From NCBI GenBank assembly GCA_007570785.1, contig ML660201.1, positions 32,921,840-32,985,839 of the forward strand: a stretch of 64,000 nt of DNA, in the 5' to 3' direction. The first letter of the stretch is position 1; the number at the start of each line of letters is the position of its first letter. A program made the translations under genes and the position numbers. The DNA is from Antilocapra americana. Its lineage: Eukaryota > Chordata > Mammalia > Artiodactyla > Antilocapridae. Of the stretch, positions 10,926 through 22,369 are shown piece by piece. Under the pieces are notes generated by a model that saw nothing but the letters and a program-made list of their open reading frames with translations, had not been told where the DNA came from and searched no databases.

Positions 10926-13495
10926 CACAGACCTTTAGAACTAGACAGACCCTTTGAGGTAATGAAGTGAAGGAGTCACACATTCACAGGCATAAATGAA
11001 TGAAGTGGATAACGTATACTTGAAAAATATTTGCTTTGCCCAATGGTTGCCATATGGGAGTACAGGATGAGGCTGTTTAATCTTCTGATTTTTCAAAAGG
11101 AGCCAGAGATTGTATTATTTTTCTGGCAAAATGTCTTGAGTTAAAGTTAAGCAACTAATTCAACTAGCCAAAGAAAACACATCTTTAGGCAGCACCTGGC
11201 TCATAAACCACCAGTTTTCAATCTGTGAAACACTTCAGTGCTTTCATTTGTATAGATAAGGTTTCCAGGTCACATAGTGTTTAGGTGACTAATCCTAGGT
11301 TGTATTGTTAGTTTATTTCAGACTCAGATCTGGAAATCAAAATCTGTGCTTTCTACCCACCCCCGCCCCTCCCAGTTCCAAATACCTGATATACTAATAT
11401 TCTAAGAATTCTCTAATTTTCTAATTGTATTTTCTTATTACTGTGATCAGATAATGTGTTTTCCTTTAATATTAAAATAACTTTGAGGCCTAAACAAACG
11501 TTCAGTTAAGATAGATGTCAGTAACAGTTTTGCATTGTAATCATTCGAAAGTAGAAATCTAACATGTTTTCAGAAGTGCAGTAGAAAACCTTTGTTTTTT
11601 GTCTGACAATAGATGAGAAAGAAGTGGATACCTCTGTCTCCTGAAACACAGATACACATGCGCGTGCACACAAACACAGACACACATAACACACCCTTCC
11701 CACACAACAATGAATAAGGCATGGTTTGTAGAGTCTTCCCACAGTTGGCATGGTTGTAAATATAATACATGTTGAAAGGTTGTAACTCATCATTTTCAAT
11801 TTGCTCTGCTCAGTTTTGTGTTCAAAGCCTTTGTTAGGAGCAGACATCTTCATCCCTAAGATTCTCAATGGCATATTTTCTCACTCTAATAACCACTCCT
11901 GGAGGGATGTTCCCAGCTCCTGGGGGAACGTTCCTAATCTATTGCATAAATGTTGGTCTCCAACAATACTAATGTATCCTATTTTCCAACTCTTATACAT
12001 TTACTTCAGTTCAGCAAATGTGCAATGAAGACTGATAAGGAAAGTGTGAGGAAGAGTCAGGGGACTACTAAAATGAATAAAAAGTATGATGATCTCAGAG
12101 ACAAATATACTTCCAGAAAGAAGTAATTTATAATTAAAAGTGCAAACAGTAGACTGAAGTGCGATCAACAGTGATAGTAACTGGGGGAGTTAGACAAGAC
12201 TTCACAGTGTATGGATATTTGTACATCTGGGCCAGGTGAATAGCACCCACCAAGCCAAAAACATGCAAACCTGCAGAAATTCAGAGCTAATGGATAGAGC
12301 TAACCTGCACAAGTTTCAATCAGTCTGAAGATGGATGAAATATTTAGTCAGCCTTAATCCTGTATGTGCTTACCACCAACTATCCTGATGTTTGATGTAT
12401 AGGTGAAATGATTAGCTAATTGATGAAATTTTACTTCTCATTCATTTATTTGCAGTCAGTAATATACAGTCTGCCAAATCTTGAGAGAAAATTCTATTGC
12501 CCGCATAATTTATTTCCTAATAAGAGCAAATAATTTGGAAGTCAGCAAGAGGTTGTGCGGGGAAAGTAAGGTGTAAGGTATCCAAGTCTGTTTCTTTTCC
12601 TAGAAAGTTACTTTGGGTTAATATACTTGTGACAAGATACTACTATTACTCAGTGAGATTCTTATGTTCTTATTTTGCCAGAGGTTCTCATTGTTCATGA
12701 ACTTTTGAGAAAATGTGGTGTGTTAATCTGAAAAGAAGATGCCAAAATGGGATTAAATGAGTAGGAACTTAACTCAGGAAACACCTGGGAGAGAAAATGG
12801 GGAAGGAGGAGACTGGTAAGGTTGGGAGCACCATCACATGCTGAAACCACCTGCCCCAGGTGAAGGGAGAGTGAAGCAAGATTGACTGGAAGTATTTTAG
12901 ACTACTGTACTATCTGAGGAGGTTCAGCAAAGCCACCGAGGAGTCTTTGAGTCATTTGGCTGTTAGAGGAGTTTTCGGTCTCCCACAAATGAGAGTGCAT
13001 CCCCACCACACTGAGATTAAGGGAGCAGCTTATGGGAAGTGAGTGCTGGGTGCAGGTGTGATGATGAATTTCAGATTGTAGCCTCTGGGTGTTGGTTAAT
13101 TATACTCCCTATAGTTGCAAGCCTTTGAAGTGCAACCTCATGGCCAATGAAAATGGTAGTTTTATTAAAATACAGATTAGCTACAATAAGAGAATCCAGA
13201 ATAGTGGCTGAAACAAGATATAATTTTATATCTCTCTCAAATTGGGATTTTAAGGTAAATATTGGAAACCCAAGCCCCATCTGTCTTGTTGCTCCACCAT
13301 CCTATCATGTTACTGTTATTCACACAATGAGTGATGGTACAAGGTGGCTCACCAGCACTTCTTCATTGCAGCCACCTGGATAGAAGAGAGACAAAAGGGA
13401 AAGAAGCACCTTTCCTTTGAGGAGCATGAACTGGAAGCTGGACATCTCCTTTTCTGCTCATGTTTTGTTTGTCAGAACTTAGTGAGATTGGTTAC
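10926..13495. other. No gene recognised; CA-rich patch
   Basis: Mostly single-copy. A degenerate CA-rich patch lies at about 11647-11697 and includes cacatgcgcgtgcacacaaa. 12760-13490 has the texture of an old repeat (for example tttgaggagcatgaactgga) that I cannot name. Open frames here, including the overlapping pair on the minus strand at 11518-11874, carry no domain. Confidence 0.45.
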
Positions 13496-13496
13496 C

Positions 13497-13556
13497 TATA
13501 ACTGTTATAATTACCAATTGTTATAATTGGTAATTGTTATAACTGTTATAATTACC
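13497..13556. repeat. Palindrome inside a 19-bp direct repeat
   Basis: tataactgttataattacc occurs at 13497-13515 and again at 13538-13556. Between and overlapping them is a perfect inverted repeat: aattaccaatt (13509-13519), a 5-nt loop, aattggtaatt (13525-13535). The second direct copy runs into the terminal part of the LTR fragment that follows, so the LTR end seems to have been locally duplicated and inverted. Confidence 0.95.
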
Positions 13557-13975
13557 CAAATGTAGTGGCTTAAAACAAGAGAAGTGTATACTCTTACAGT
13601 TCTTTCTTGGTCTCTTTGAGCTGAAATCAGGATGCTCACATGGCTGCACTCCTTCTAGAGGCTTTTGGGAGAGTTTCCTCGCATCTTCCAGCTTCTGGTG
13701 GCTGGCTGTGTTCCTGGGCTGGGACTGCCTCACCCCCAGTTCCGCCTATGTGGTCACATGACCTTTTTCTCTTCCGTATATCATACCTCTTGATCTCTAT
13801 TTCATAAGGACATTTGTGATTTCCTTTGGGAATCACCCCATAATCCAGAATAATCTCTCCAACTTGAGATCCTTAATTCAACCAAGTTGGCAATAAGTCT
13901 GTTACCACATAGGGAACTTTCACACATTCCAGAGATTAAGACTTGGATATCTTTGGAAACCATAACTGCAATGAC
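13548..13975 (-). mobile_element. Ancient MaLR (MLT1-like) solo LTR
   Basis: Reads as the reverse complement of an MLT1-type LTR of the ERVL-MaLR group: gtagtggcttaaaacaagag, cttccagcttctggtggctg, tcataaggacatttgtgatt, ccataatccagaataatctc and cttgagatccttaattcaac. No internal retroviral region adjoins it, so it is a solo or partial LTR. The exact subfamily cannot be fixed by eye. Confidence 0.65.
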
Positions 13976-14102
13976 CACATCAGTCCTATGGTTGCATTTG
14001 GCTACAGGCAAGTGTGGGAAATAATACTCTTTTGCTGCCTGCTGTGCACATATCCAAATTGAGGTGGGGTGTGTAGGACAGGTTATTACTGAAAGTAGAG
14101 TA

Positions 14103-14528
14103 GGTTTTTCTAGTAGGATGTGAGAGTTGGACCATAAAGAAGGCTGAGCACCAAAGAATTGATGCTTTTGAACTGTGGTGTTCTAGAAGACTCTTGAGAG
14201 TCCGTTGAACTTCAAGGAGATCAAACCAGTCAATCCTAAAGGAAATCAACCCTGAATATTCATTGGAAGGACTGATGCTGAAGCTGAAACTCCAGTACTT
14301 TGGCCACCTGATGTGAAGAGCCAACTCATTAGAAAGACCCTGATGCTGGGAAAGATTGAAGGCAGGAGGAAAAGGGGACAAGAGTGGATGAGATGGTTGG
14401 ATGGTATCACCAACCCAATGCACATGTGTTTGAGCAAGTTCCAGGAGATGATGAGGGACAGGGAGGCCTGGTGTGCTGCAGTCCATGGGGTCACAAAGAG
14501 TCCATCATGACAACAACTGAATAACACA
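14103..14528 (+). mobile_element. BovB LINE 3' end
   Basis: 5'-truncated plus-strand BovB: ggatgtgagagttggaccat, ccaaagaattgatgcttttg, gaagctgaaactccagtact and a diverged tail agtccatcatgacaacaact. The reading frame is broken; the clearest remaining frame (14313-14510) retains the equivalent of [20 protein letters not shown]. Confidence 0.93.
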
Positions 14529-14529
14529 A

Positions 14530-16205
14530 GTAGGAGAGTCAATATTGGATTTCAGTCATCTCTCCCTCAAAAGATTTTTTGAAATACTGTAGTTTGAATC
14601 TTAGAGTAAAAAGCTTTACATTGGCAGCTCTAAATTCTGTATTTTATTGAGTACTTTGAAATCCAAGAGAGGTTGGGATGGAAGTACATTGTTTTTACTT
14701 ATCCACTATTTATCATGCATTCCCCACTTTTTCTGGGAACGGTGCCCATTTGCCTGTGAACAAACACCCCCTCTTAAATTTCAGTCCATGCGGTATGTGG
14801 TGCCTATAGTCTAGACCTGGCTAATTTACAGTTTTCATTGGTTCAAGGCAGGGCCTGAGATCTAAAGATTCTCTCCAATGACCATGGGACTTTTATAGAA
14901 ACAGTAGAAAAAGTGGTGATCACCTTCCCCAAGGATTGCTGAATTGATAGACATAGCTAGAACTGCTAATAATCATTTTTTTCATAGGGTGTGAAAATTC
15001 TGTCTAAAAGTAAAGTCAACTCATAGGAAAAGGGAGCTGTGGGCCAGGGAGAAAGTTGTTCTTGATGGTGTCTTTAAAACATCTGGATCCAGCCACACCA
15101 AATATACCCTTAGACTTTTTATATGAGCTAGTGAGTGGTTCTTCTCTGCCCCTGCTTTTATCTCTTGTTTTGCCAATTGCCTTGATTTCTGTTGCTCGAA
15201 ATCAAGAGGCCTGGCTAATGCAAAGTGAATGATGTGTGCTGAAGGAAATGCATCACATTGTAGGCAAAGTTAAAGCTAAAATTAAGATGTCCTTCCTTTT
15301 AAGCTTTTCTATTATGCTGCCTTTCCTTCCTTTCACATAATAGCTGTTTACTGATTTCTTTTGAGTCCAGTATGAAGTGGAAGTCATTTAATCCTTCTAG
15401 TCAGTCTTGAATTTTACAAGTGGTTTGAGTTTTTATGTGATTTCTTCTTATCTGGCCAATAAGTTTCAATAGTTTATCAAAGGAACATCACTGACAAATA
15501 GAATTTGTGACAACATTGAATACCCTGGTTTTGTTTGGGAAGTAGCAGAGAGGCAGGAAAAGACGGTAATTTCAAAATGCCAACAGAACGTGAGGAAGAG
15601 ACTGATGGCCTTTTTTGTTGTTGTTTCTGGCAGATTTTTATTGCAATATAAAATTTGTTCTGCAATCCTTCAGCACATATGGTTGATATTATACTTTTCA
15701 ATCAAAACTGTTCATGTCTTCAAGAGGCTCTGAAGATTTTTATTTAAGTGAAGGATGCTGCTAAAATGTTGAACTCAACATTCCCCCTAAGTTCTTACAA
15801 GACTGTTATTATGAATAGTCTAGTTTTAAGAAATTCCAGATGAATTGTGCAAACCAAGATGAAAGACAAAGCTTACAAGCAGCTGTGCACAGGAATTATG
15901 CAGAAGTATGCAAATGTTAACCCCGGTGATGATGGAAATGTTAACCTTATGTTTCAGTAATAATAATAACTTCACTGATCTAATGGTGAGCCAAGAGGTG
16001 CAAAGGGCACTTGGAGTCAAGAATTAATAAGAAATAAAGAGAGCCTTCCCCCCACAGTATCAGGTTACTTTTCTGAATACCTTATTGTCCAGTGCAGTTC
16101 ACCATAGAAACAAATATTAGTAATGACATGTTCATGGCACAGGTACTTCTCATTAAATGTAATCCTATTTTATAGAAATTTGATCCTTAAGCTTCCAAAA
16201 GACTG
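14530..16205. other. Single-copy DNA, nothing recognised
   Basis: No repeat family, exon or RNA gene identified. Short frames on the minus strand (15477-15701 and 15826-16020) have no domain. Confidence 0.45.
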
Positions 16206-16433
16206 GGTACAGTAGTCTTTCCTTATCTGAGGAGGATGGACAAAATCACCAGTAGTACCAAACCCTATAGATACTGTATTTTCTTCCCTACATTCATATC
16301 TATGATAAAGTTTAATTTAAAAATTAGGCATGGTAAGAGATAAACAACTATAGCTAGTAATGAAATAGAACAATTACAACAATATACCATAATAAAAGAT
16401 ATGTGAATGTGGTTTCTCTTTTAAAATACCTTG

Positions 16434-16463
16434 CTCTCTCTCTCTCTCATATAAATGCCTTTT

Positions 16464-16497
<34 letters not shown>
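16434..16497. repeat. Compound (TC)n / (AT)n microsatellite
   Basis: ct-repeat at 16434-16448 and (AT)15 at 16467-16496, inside the Tigger remnant beside the BovB insertion. The TC run continues a TC-rich stretch native to Tigger. Confidence 0.9.
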
Positions 16498-16500
<3 letters not shown>

Positions 16501-16511
16501 GTCTTTTTCAT

Positions 16512-16776
16512 GGCAAGAATACACAGAAGAACTGTACAAAAAAGATCTTCATGACCCAGATAATCACGATGGTGTGATCACTCACCTAGAGCCATACATC
16601 CTGAAATGTGAAGCCAAGTGGGCCTTATAAAGCATCACTACGAACAAAGCTAGTGGAGGTGATGGAATTCCAGTTGAGCTATTTCAAATCCTGAAAGATG
16701 ATGCTGTGCAAGTGCTGCACTCAATATGGCAGCAAATTTGGAAAATTCAGCAGTGGCCACAGGACTGGAAAAGGTC
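16512..16776 (+). mobile_element. BovB fragment (pre-RT region) inside Tigger
   Basis: Plus-strand piece equivalent to the start of the 404-codon frame at 1760-2974: gcaagaatacacagaagaac, agatcttcatgacccagata, aagctagtggaggtgatgga and cagcagtggccacaggactg. It contains a TAA stop near 16628. Both ends are broken, and it has no 3' tail, so it did not insert in this form by normal 3'-anchored retrotransposition. It abuts a SINE head directly. Confidence 0.9.
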
Positions 16777-16780
16777 CTAA

Positions 16781-16972
16781 AACCCAGGGATCGAACCCAG
16801 GTCTCCCTCATTGCAGGTGGAGTCTTTACCAACTGAGCCACAAGGAAAGCCCAGGAATACCTGAGTGGGTAGCCTATCCCTTCTCCATTGGATCTTCCCG
16901 ACCCAGGAATTGAACTGGGGTCTCCTACACTGCAGGCAGATTCTTTACCAGCTGAGCTATTAGGGAAGCCCC
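16781..16972 (-). mobile_element. Bov-tA type SINE: two tRNA-derived heads, no BovA tail
   Basis: On the minus strand, ggggcttccctaatagctca starts one tRNA-like unit and gggctttccttgtggctcag a second, joined by a ggctacccactcaggtattc linker. The second unit keeps a canonical pol III B box (reverse complement of gggatcgaacc, 16787-16797). The first is changed (ggaattgaac). The BovA 3' part is missing and the copy joins BovB sequence at 16776-16781. Confidence 0.85.
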
Positions 16973-17639
16973 AAACTAGCACTAATTTCTTTGTTCTTCT
17001 TCTTCTTGGATAGGAGACTTGTTCTTACTGTTAATCTTAGTAACCTCAGCATACAATTTCTTTTCTCTTTACTTACTAAGTTAAGGACTTTCACCATTTC
17101 ACTTAAAGGAAACAGTTTAAGGCTTCTCTTTTTGGTATCTGAACTGCCAGCATCATACTGTTATGCTTCAGGGCCATTCTAAGTAAAATAAGGATTACTT
17201 GAACCCGAGGAGTTTGATACCAGGATAATTGATCTGTCATGTGAGAGGCTCCTATGTAAGGCACAGGATATGCTAGAAGAAGATCACTTGGTATCTTATG
17301 GTGCAGAGTGGGGTGATTGATATTTCATCATAGTGTGCAATTTTAAATTTATGAGTTCTTCTGGATTTTTCCACTTAATATTTTTGAATTGTGGTTAACC
17401 ATGGGTAACTGAAACTGTGTAAAGAAAGCCCATGGATGAGGGGTAACTACTGTACATACTAATTTATTTTTTGCAGAAGCTAAATCCTTAAACCTTATAA
17501 CACTGTTAGAATTTGGTGGAAAGACTGAGTCATCTTTCTATGTTTTGAGAGGAAAAAAGAGAAATGGACTTTGGACAATGCTAACAAGAAGAATCCAGAC
17601 CTGGCAAGTGTTACAGAGTTCTGGCAACATGAAGGGCTG

Positions 17640-17765
17640 TCACTGAGTAAGCACTTTGTGCCAGATACCATATAATACTTTAAGGTTACAAGGTTATTAA
17701 AACCTCAGAATAACCCTATAAATTAGGGAGAACAGACACTTCCCTGGGGTTTCAAAACTGAGAAG
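17640..17765 (-). mobile_element. MIR SINE fragment
   Basis: Matches the reverse of MIR: gtaagcactttgtgccagat, then a Bov-tA cuts it off at 17768. Moderately decayed. Confidence 0.5.
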
Positions 17766-17770
17766 AGGTG

Positions 17771-17988
17771 TGTGTACGTGTGCGCTCAGTCATGTCCGAG
17801 TCTTTTCAACCCCATAGACTATAGGCCTGCCAGGCTCCTCAGTCCGTGGGATTCTCTAGGCACGAATATTGGAGTGGGTTGCCATGTTCTCCTCCAAGGG
17901 ATCTTCCTGACCCAGGGATTGAACTCGGGTTTCCTGTGTCCCCTGTATTGCAGGCAGATTCTTTACCACTGAGCCAGCAGGGAAGCCC
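17771..17988 (-). mobile_element. Bov-tA SINE
   Basis: Complete copy read on minus: head gggcttccctgctggctcag, B-box region cgagttcaatccc (decayed), then BovA part with ggcaacccactccaatattc-like sequence and the tail gactgagcgcaca. Flanks agaagaggtg (17761-17770) and agaaagaggtg (17989-17999) form the target duplication. Confidence 0.95.
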
Positions 17989-17989
17989 A

Positions 17990-18884
17990 GAAAGAGGTGG
18001 GGCAGAGCCTATTTAGGTGTATTAGAACTATATGTGGGTGCCCTCCAACCTTGTCCTGTGAAAGCACCATGCCACATATCAGGATGCTACATTTACCTCT
18101 GATATAACCAAATACATAACCTTTTATCTCTTAGGTTGACTTTGAAAAGCTTTACTTCAAATCTTTCTTGTTTGATTTAAGTTTTAAAAACCAATGATTA
18201 TTTTGCAATATCTGTGTAACTAACTCTTCTCTAAAAAGTAAAATAAAACATTGCAGGTAAGGCTGAAATTTATTTTGCCTACCCCCAGCAATATTATTTC
18301 TTCCTTGCCTCTCTACTGGGACTGCATGATGACCAGCCATTTCTGTCTCTTGTACTTTTTCCTCTCTTTTATCTGTTCCTTTCTCTTTGTTTGTACTATT
18401 AAGTGAACCCTGTTCATTGCATGAAAGTTCTTTGTCTAAGTCCTCAGAAATCTACACATTTATTTACTAAAGGAGGTATCCAGTGGTGTGATGGAGCCTA
18501 CTTATACTAGAAAAAAAGAATTCCTAGCAAGAAAAATCTATAGCAAACATTATGGTTAATCAACATTAGAAGCATTACTTTTAAATTCAGGCAGGAAAAT
18601 ATCAATAAATATTGCCCTTGAATGTTATTTGCATTTAATTTTAAGTAGACATTCTTGGAAAATAAATAAGGGAAAATGTATAAAGATTTAAGTGGAAGAC
18701 ATGAAATTGTTGCTTATTTGCATATAATTTTTAACATTGCAAATATAAGAGAATCTGCAACCTATTCAGCAGTAGAGAGGTCAGCAAGTTTGCAAGCTAG
18801 ATGATTAATACATGAAAGCATATATTCTGTTCCTGCTTTAATAAATTAGAAAATAATAATAACAGTATTCTACCACAGATATAT
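17990..18884. other. Single-copy AT-rich DNA
   Basis: No repeat family or exon recognised. Confidence 0.45.
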
Positions 18885-19158
18885 GGAGAAGGTGATGGCA
18901 TCCTAGTCTAGTACTCTTGCCTGGAAAATCCCATGGATGGAGGAGCCTGGTAGGCTGCGGTCCATGGGGTTGTGAAGAGTCGGACACAACTGAGCGACTT
19001 CACTTTCACTTTTCACTTTTTTGCATTGGAGAAGGAAATGGCAACCCACTCCAGTGTTCTTGCCTGGAGAATCCCAGGGATGGGGGAGCCTGGTGGGCTG
19101 CCATCTATGGGGTCACACAGAGTCGGACACAACTAAAGTGACTTAGCAGCAGCAGCAG
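18885..19158 (+). mobile_element. Bov-A2 SINE (two BovA monomers)
   Basis: First monomer ggagaaggtgatggcatcct to gagcgacttcactttcactt, linker ttcacttttttgcatt, second monomer ggagaaggaaatggcaaccc to tgacttagcagcagcagcag. No clear target duplication. The CAG-rich tail is a potential short repeat. Confidence 0.95.
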
Positions 19159-20019
19159 TTTTAGAGGAGAGTGAAAAAATGTAGTTTTTTAGACTTTTGA
19201 CAGTGGGGATTTCCTTTCAAATAATGTGATAAAGAATTTTATTCTAGAATTATCTTTTGATACCAAAAAAGAAACAGACATTTGGCTTACTTGCTTATCT
19301 GTAGACACAGAAAATTACGATTCCTTCACCCTAGTTAAGTCAATCCTTGTCATGGCATACATCATGCAACTGGGGAGTGGTTTCTCTCTGCAAGTGTTTC
19401 TCATGAGGTTAGCTCATCCTTCTGGCCAAAGCTATTCTATGGGCTTCCTCTAAACAGAGTTTTATTTTGCCAGGTCAGTCATAGTTCAGGGTAGGAGGGT
19501 GCACTTACTTTTCTTACCAGGCTTAAGGCCACATCGGTACGTTACAAACACCGTGTTTCCACAGGTATTCTATGTTGTATCTCCAGTAGATAAGGAATTT
19601 TCAAAAACATAACTACAATGATATTAATACACATAGCAAAATTATAAATAATTCTCTTATCTCAGTTATATCTTGTTGACCACTGAATCTGGCCCTTCCA
19701 TAAGCCAATCAAGTTCCTTTTCTATTTAAGACAATTCTATTTATAGAAAGACTTCAATTTTAAGTTGAAGTTTCTATTACTCATAACCAAAGTTATATGC
19801 TGAGTGCAGTATCAGAAGAAGAGTTTAAATTATTTGAGTAGGATATAATTTTTTTCAGATGAACATCAATAGTGTACCTTAACATATAAGTAATGAATTC
19901 ACTGCATAAGAAGCATTACATGAATAACTAATTCTTCATAGCTTTGTATTTCATGAGTTGTAAAATGCTTTTGCATACATTCCATTCACTGTTCACAGCT
20001 GCTGCATAAGCAGTGATTA
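19159..20019. other. Single-copy DNA
   Basis: No gene or repeat recognised. The plus frame 19226-19453 has no known domain. Confidence 0.45.
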
Positions 20020-20150
20020 TCTCATCTCATACGGGAAGTGATTATCATCCATGATTTATGTGAGGAAACTAAGTTATACATTAATTAAGAGACTTTTCCA
20101 AAAATCAACAAAAGTGAGATGAAACGTTGTAATCAGAGCCATCTTCCTCC
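20020..20150 (-). mobile_element. Probable MIR fragment
   Basis: Weak match to the reverse MIR core (tgatttatgtgaggaaacta, then a decayed counterpart of the lowered-cap region). Boundaries are uncertain. Confidence 0.4.
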
Positions 20151-20205
20151 TAACACTCCCCTTGGTTCCTGTGAGTCTCTGCGAGTCACTAGTTCCAGGC
20201 CAGTA

Positions 20206-20417
20206 GGGCTTCCCTGGTGGCCAAGACAGTAAAGAATCCACCTGCAATACGAGAGACCTGCGTTTGATCCCTGGATTGGGAAGATTCCCTGGAGGAGGGC
20301 ATGGCAACCCACTCTAGTATTCTTGCCTGGAGAATCCCATAGACAGAGGAGTCTGGTGGGCTACAATCCATAGGGTCTCAAAGAGTCAGACATAACTTAA
20401 CGACTAAGAACAGCACA
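20206..20417 (+). mobile_element. Bov-tA SINE
   Basis: Head gggcttccctggtggccaag, decayed B box gtttgatccc, BovA part ggcaacccactctagtattc and tail gacataacttaacgactaag. No clear flanking duplication. Confidence 0.94.
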
Positions 20418-20419
20418 GG

Positions 20420-21204
20420 AGCATCTAACAAAAGATATAAGAAGGTTAATAAGGTGTATGAAGAACAATTTAAGTGTGTGTGTGTGTGTAGTGTGTTTCA
20501 TGGATAGCTTCTATTTAAAAAATCTTGCAAAAATTTCCAACAGAAAGTATTATTAATCTTTTTAAAGAGGTATTTCCCTAGCAGCATTTAGCTTTGATCT
20601 AGTGATCCAAGGTAAAGTCAGCAAGTTTTCTTAAAAGACCAACATCCCAAGACCTTAAAGTTAGACCTTTGCTTTCCAAAGTCTTAGCCAAGAAATCAGT
20701 GTGGTAAACTGTCTTCTCTGTTTATCTAATTTGGGAGGATGAAGGCCCACGCTGACCTGGCAGGATTTGAACTCATGGTTCCAGGAAGTCTAAATGAGCC
20801 AAAGATAATGCTTGGCCATGGATCATTACCCCTGTTGGAGAACAGGCAGAGCTCGAAGCTTGTTTACTCTGACAAAGTATTTTAAGATAAGGGATTAAAG
20901 TCCTCCCTAAAAGCAGAGTCTTGATGTCTGCCTTCATGTAATAGGTAGATAGTTCCAGAATACATCTATAAAGTATTTGAGATATTCTTCATAGGATAGA
21001 ATAAGGAACTTATTTACCTGTGACAGAAAAAAAAAAAAAAAGACAAACAAACTGTTCTTCCCTATGTTAAGAAGAGTAAGGCCCAGGGTGAGAGACAAGT
21101 TTCATACTACTCTAAGAAATCATTAAAAAGAAGTAATTTTCCCCTCCCTCAGGCTCTGTGGTAAAATGGAGAACCTAAGAGAAGACTAGCAGCTTCTGTT
21201 TGCA
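20420..21204. other. Single-copy DNA with short (TG)n and poly-A
   Basis: Contains (TG)n at about 20475-20489 and A15 at 21027-21041. Nothing else recognised. Confidence 0.5.
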
Positions 21205-21400
21205 GCTTAGATAATCATTTCCTGCTTGTCCTTAGGCACATTGCCTCATCAGTTTGGGGAGGCTTGATTAAAAGTATCTCAGTTTACCCATCTAAAATAA
21301 TAGCTGCTTTATCAAGCATATTGTGGGATTTAATTAAAGCCTGTGAAGGGTAATGAGATCCTTAGATAAGACCCTGTGTAAACACTAAGTAACATATGTC
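21205..21400 (+). mobile_element. MIR SINE
   Basis: MIR order is visible: cttgtccttaggcacattgc, tctcagtttacccatctaaa, ataatagctgc and the terminal taaacactaagtaac. Confidence 0.6.
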
Positions 21401-21815
21401 TGTACATACTCGCCATGTACAGATATAGGCCTGGTTCTACCAAACTGAATTTTCTGGCAAAGTTGTTTCCTTCATCACATCAACATGCCTCACATTGGCT
21501 TTGTTGTTCCACACTTAGAACATAAATTCCTCCAGGCCAGTATTCTCCAAGGATTGCCAGATGCTTAGGTAAGACACCTTGGTGAGGGGTTAAATGCCAT
21601 AGCCAACGTCAGGTCACCTGTCTGGCTGCAGTATTTCCCAAATTTCAGGCTTTCACTTCCCAGATTCACAATGTTACTATTTCTGCTTACCATAGTTTAC
21701 TTAATATCTTTAAACTGAGATAGTTTTTGTTTGAAAAGTTTATTTAAAACAAATACTTTATATGATCTTTGTTTATAGAAAACCAGTGTTTCCTAACATA
21801 CACTAATCTACGTAT

Positions 21816-21941
21816 GGTGGTGGTTTAGTCACTAAGTCATGTCCAACTCTTGTGACCACATGGGCTGTAGCCCGCCAGGCTCTTCTGTCCATAGAATTCT
21901 CCAGGCAAGAATATTGGAGTGGGTTGCCATTTCCTTCTCCA
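21816..21941 (-). mobile_element. Bov-A monomer SINE
   Basis: Minus-strand single BovA unit (ggagaaggaaatggcaaccc to gacatgacttagtgact). Flanked by aatctacgtat (21805-21815) and aatctatgtat (21942-21952), a 10/11 target duplication that defines both ends. Confidence 0.95.
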
Positions 21942-22129
21942 AATCTATGTATATATCTATTAAAATTTTAAAGGTTTATTTCTGTTATTCTAAAATTATC
22001 TTGCATACCACTAGTTTATGCATATCACATTTAGATGAGGTCAAAAGGAAAGATAATTCAAAATGGCATATATATGTAGAAAACACATTTTGGTGCTCTT
22101 CTTTTAGGCAGCTTTATCAAAAAGCTCTG

Positions 22130-22345
22130 GAGTATAACAAACTCGTCTGAAACTCAGAGGCTTAGAACGACACTCGTTTATTATTACTGAGGTGTCCATG
22201 AGTCAACTGGGGAGTTCTGACGGCCTCGGGCAGATGTACCTGATTTGTCAGGCTGGCTCATGTGTTCCTGGCCAGCTGGCAGGTCAGGTGGGGCTGGACG
22301 GGCTAAGATGGCTTCATTCACATCTCTAATGGTTGTCTGAGTTTT
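22130..22345 (-). mobile_element. Ancient LTR-type repeat fragment (MaLR-like)
   Basis: cagaggcttagaacgacact, gtttattattactgaggtg and ctaagatggcttcattcaca resemble the reverse of old MaLR LTR ends seen across mammals. The family is uncertain. A Bov-tA inserted just downstream. Confidence 0.35.
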
Positions 22346-22369
22346 GCTTTGGAGTAATGCACTGACCGG

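Larger units (their letters stand above)
16210..17452 (-). mobile_element. Tigger DNA transposon, interrupted
   Basis: A pogo/Tc1-mariner type Tigger on the minus strand. The ends are inverted repeats beginning CAGTAGT (16210 on plus) and ending ACTACTG (17452), each flanked by the expected TA (16208-16209 and 17453-17454). The left part contains the Tigger 3' signature (gataaagtttaatttaaaaa, aatagaacaattacaacaat). The right part is the 5' UTR and start of the transposase frame (minus-strand ATG near 17176, then an MALKHNSMM-like decayed start with a stop about 25 codons later). The middle of the transposase is lost and replaced by a microsatellite, BovB and SINE sequence (16434-16972). Confidence 0.88.

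Noticed and set aside
13548..13975. Endogenous retrovirus with coding capacity
   Set aside because: Only LTR-type sequence is visible; no gag, pol or env region adjoins it.
13986..14542. 166- and 98-codon minus frames
   Set aside because: Antisense of a BovB 3' end.
18885..19158. CRISPR-like or tandem repeat array (two similar units)
   Set aside because: The two units are the BovA monomers of a Bov-A2 SINE.
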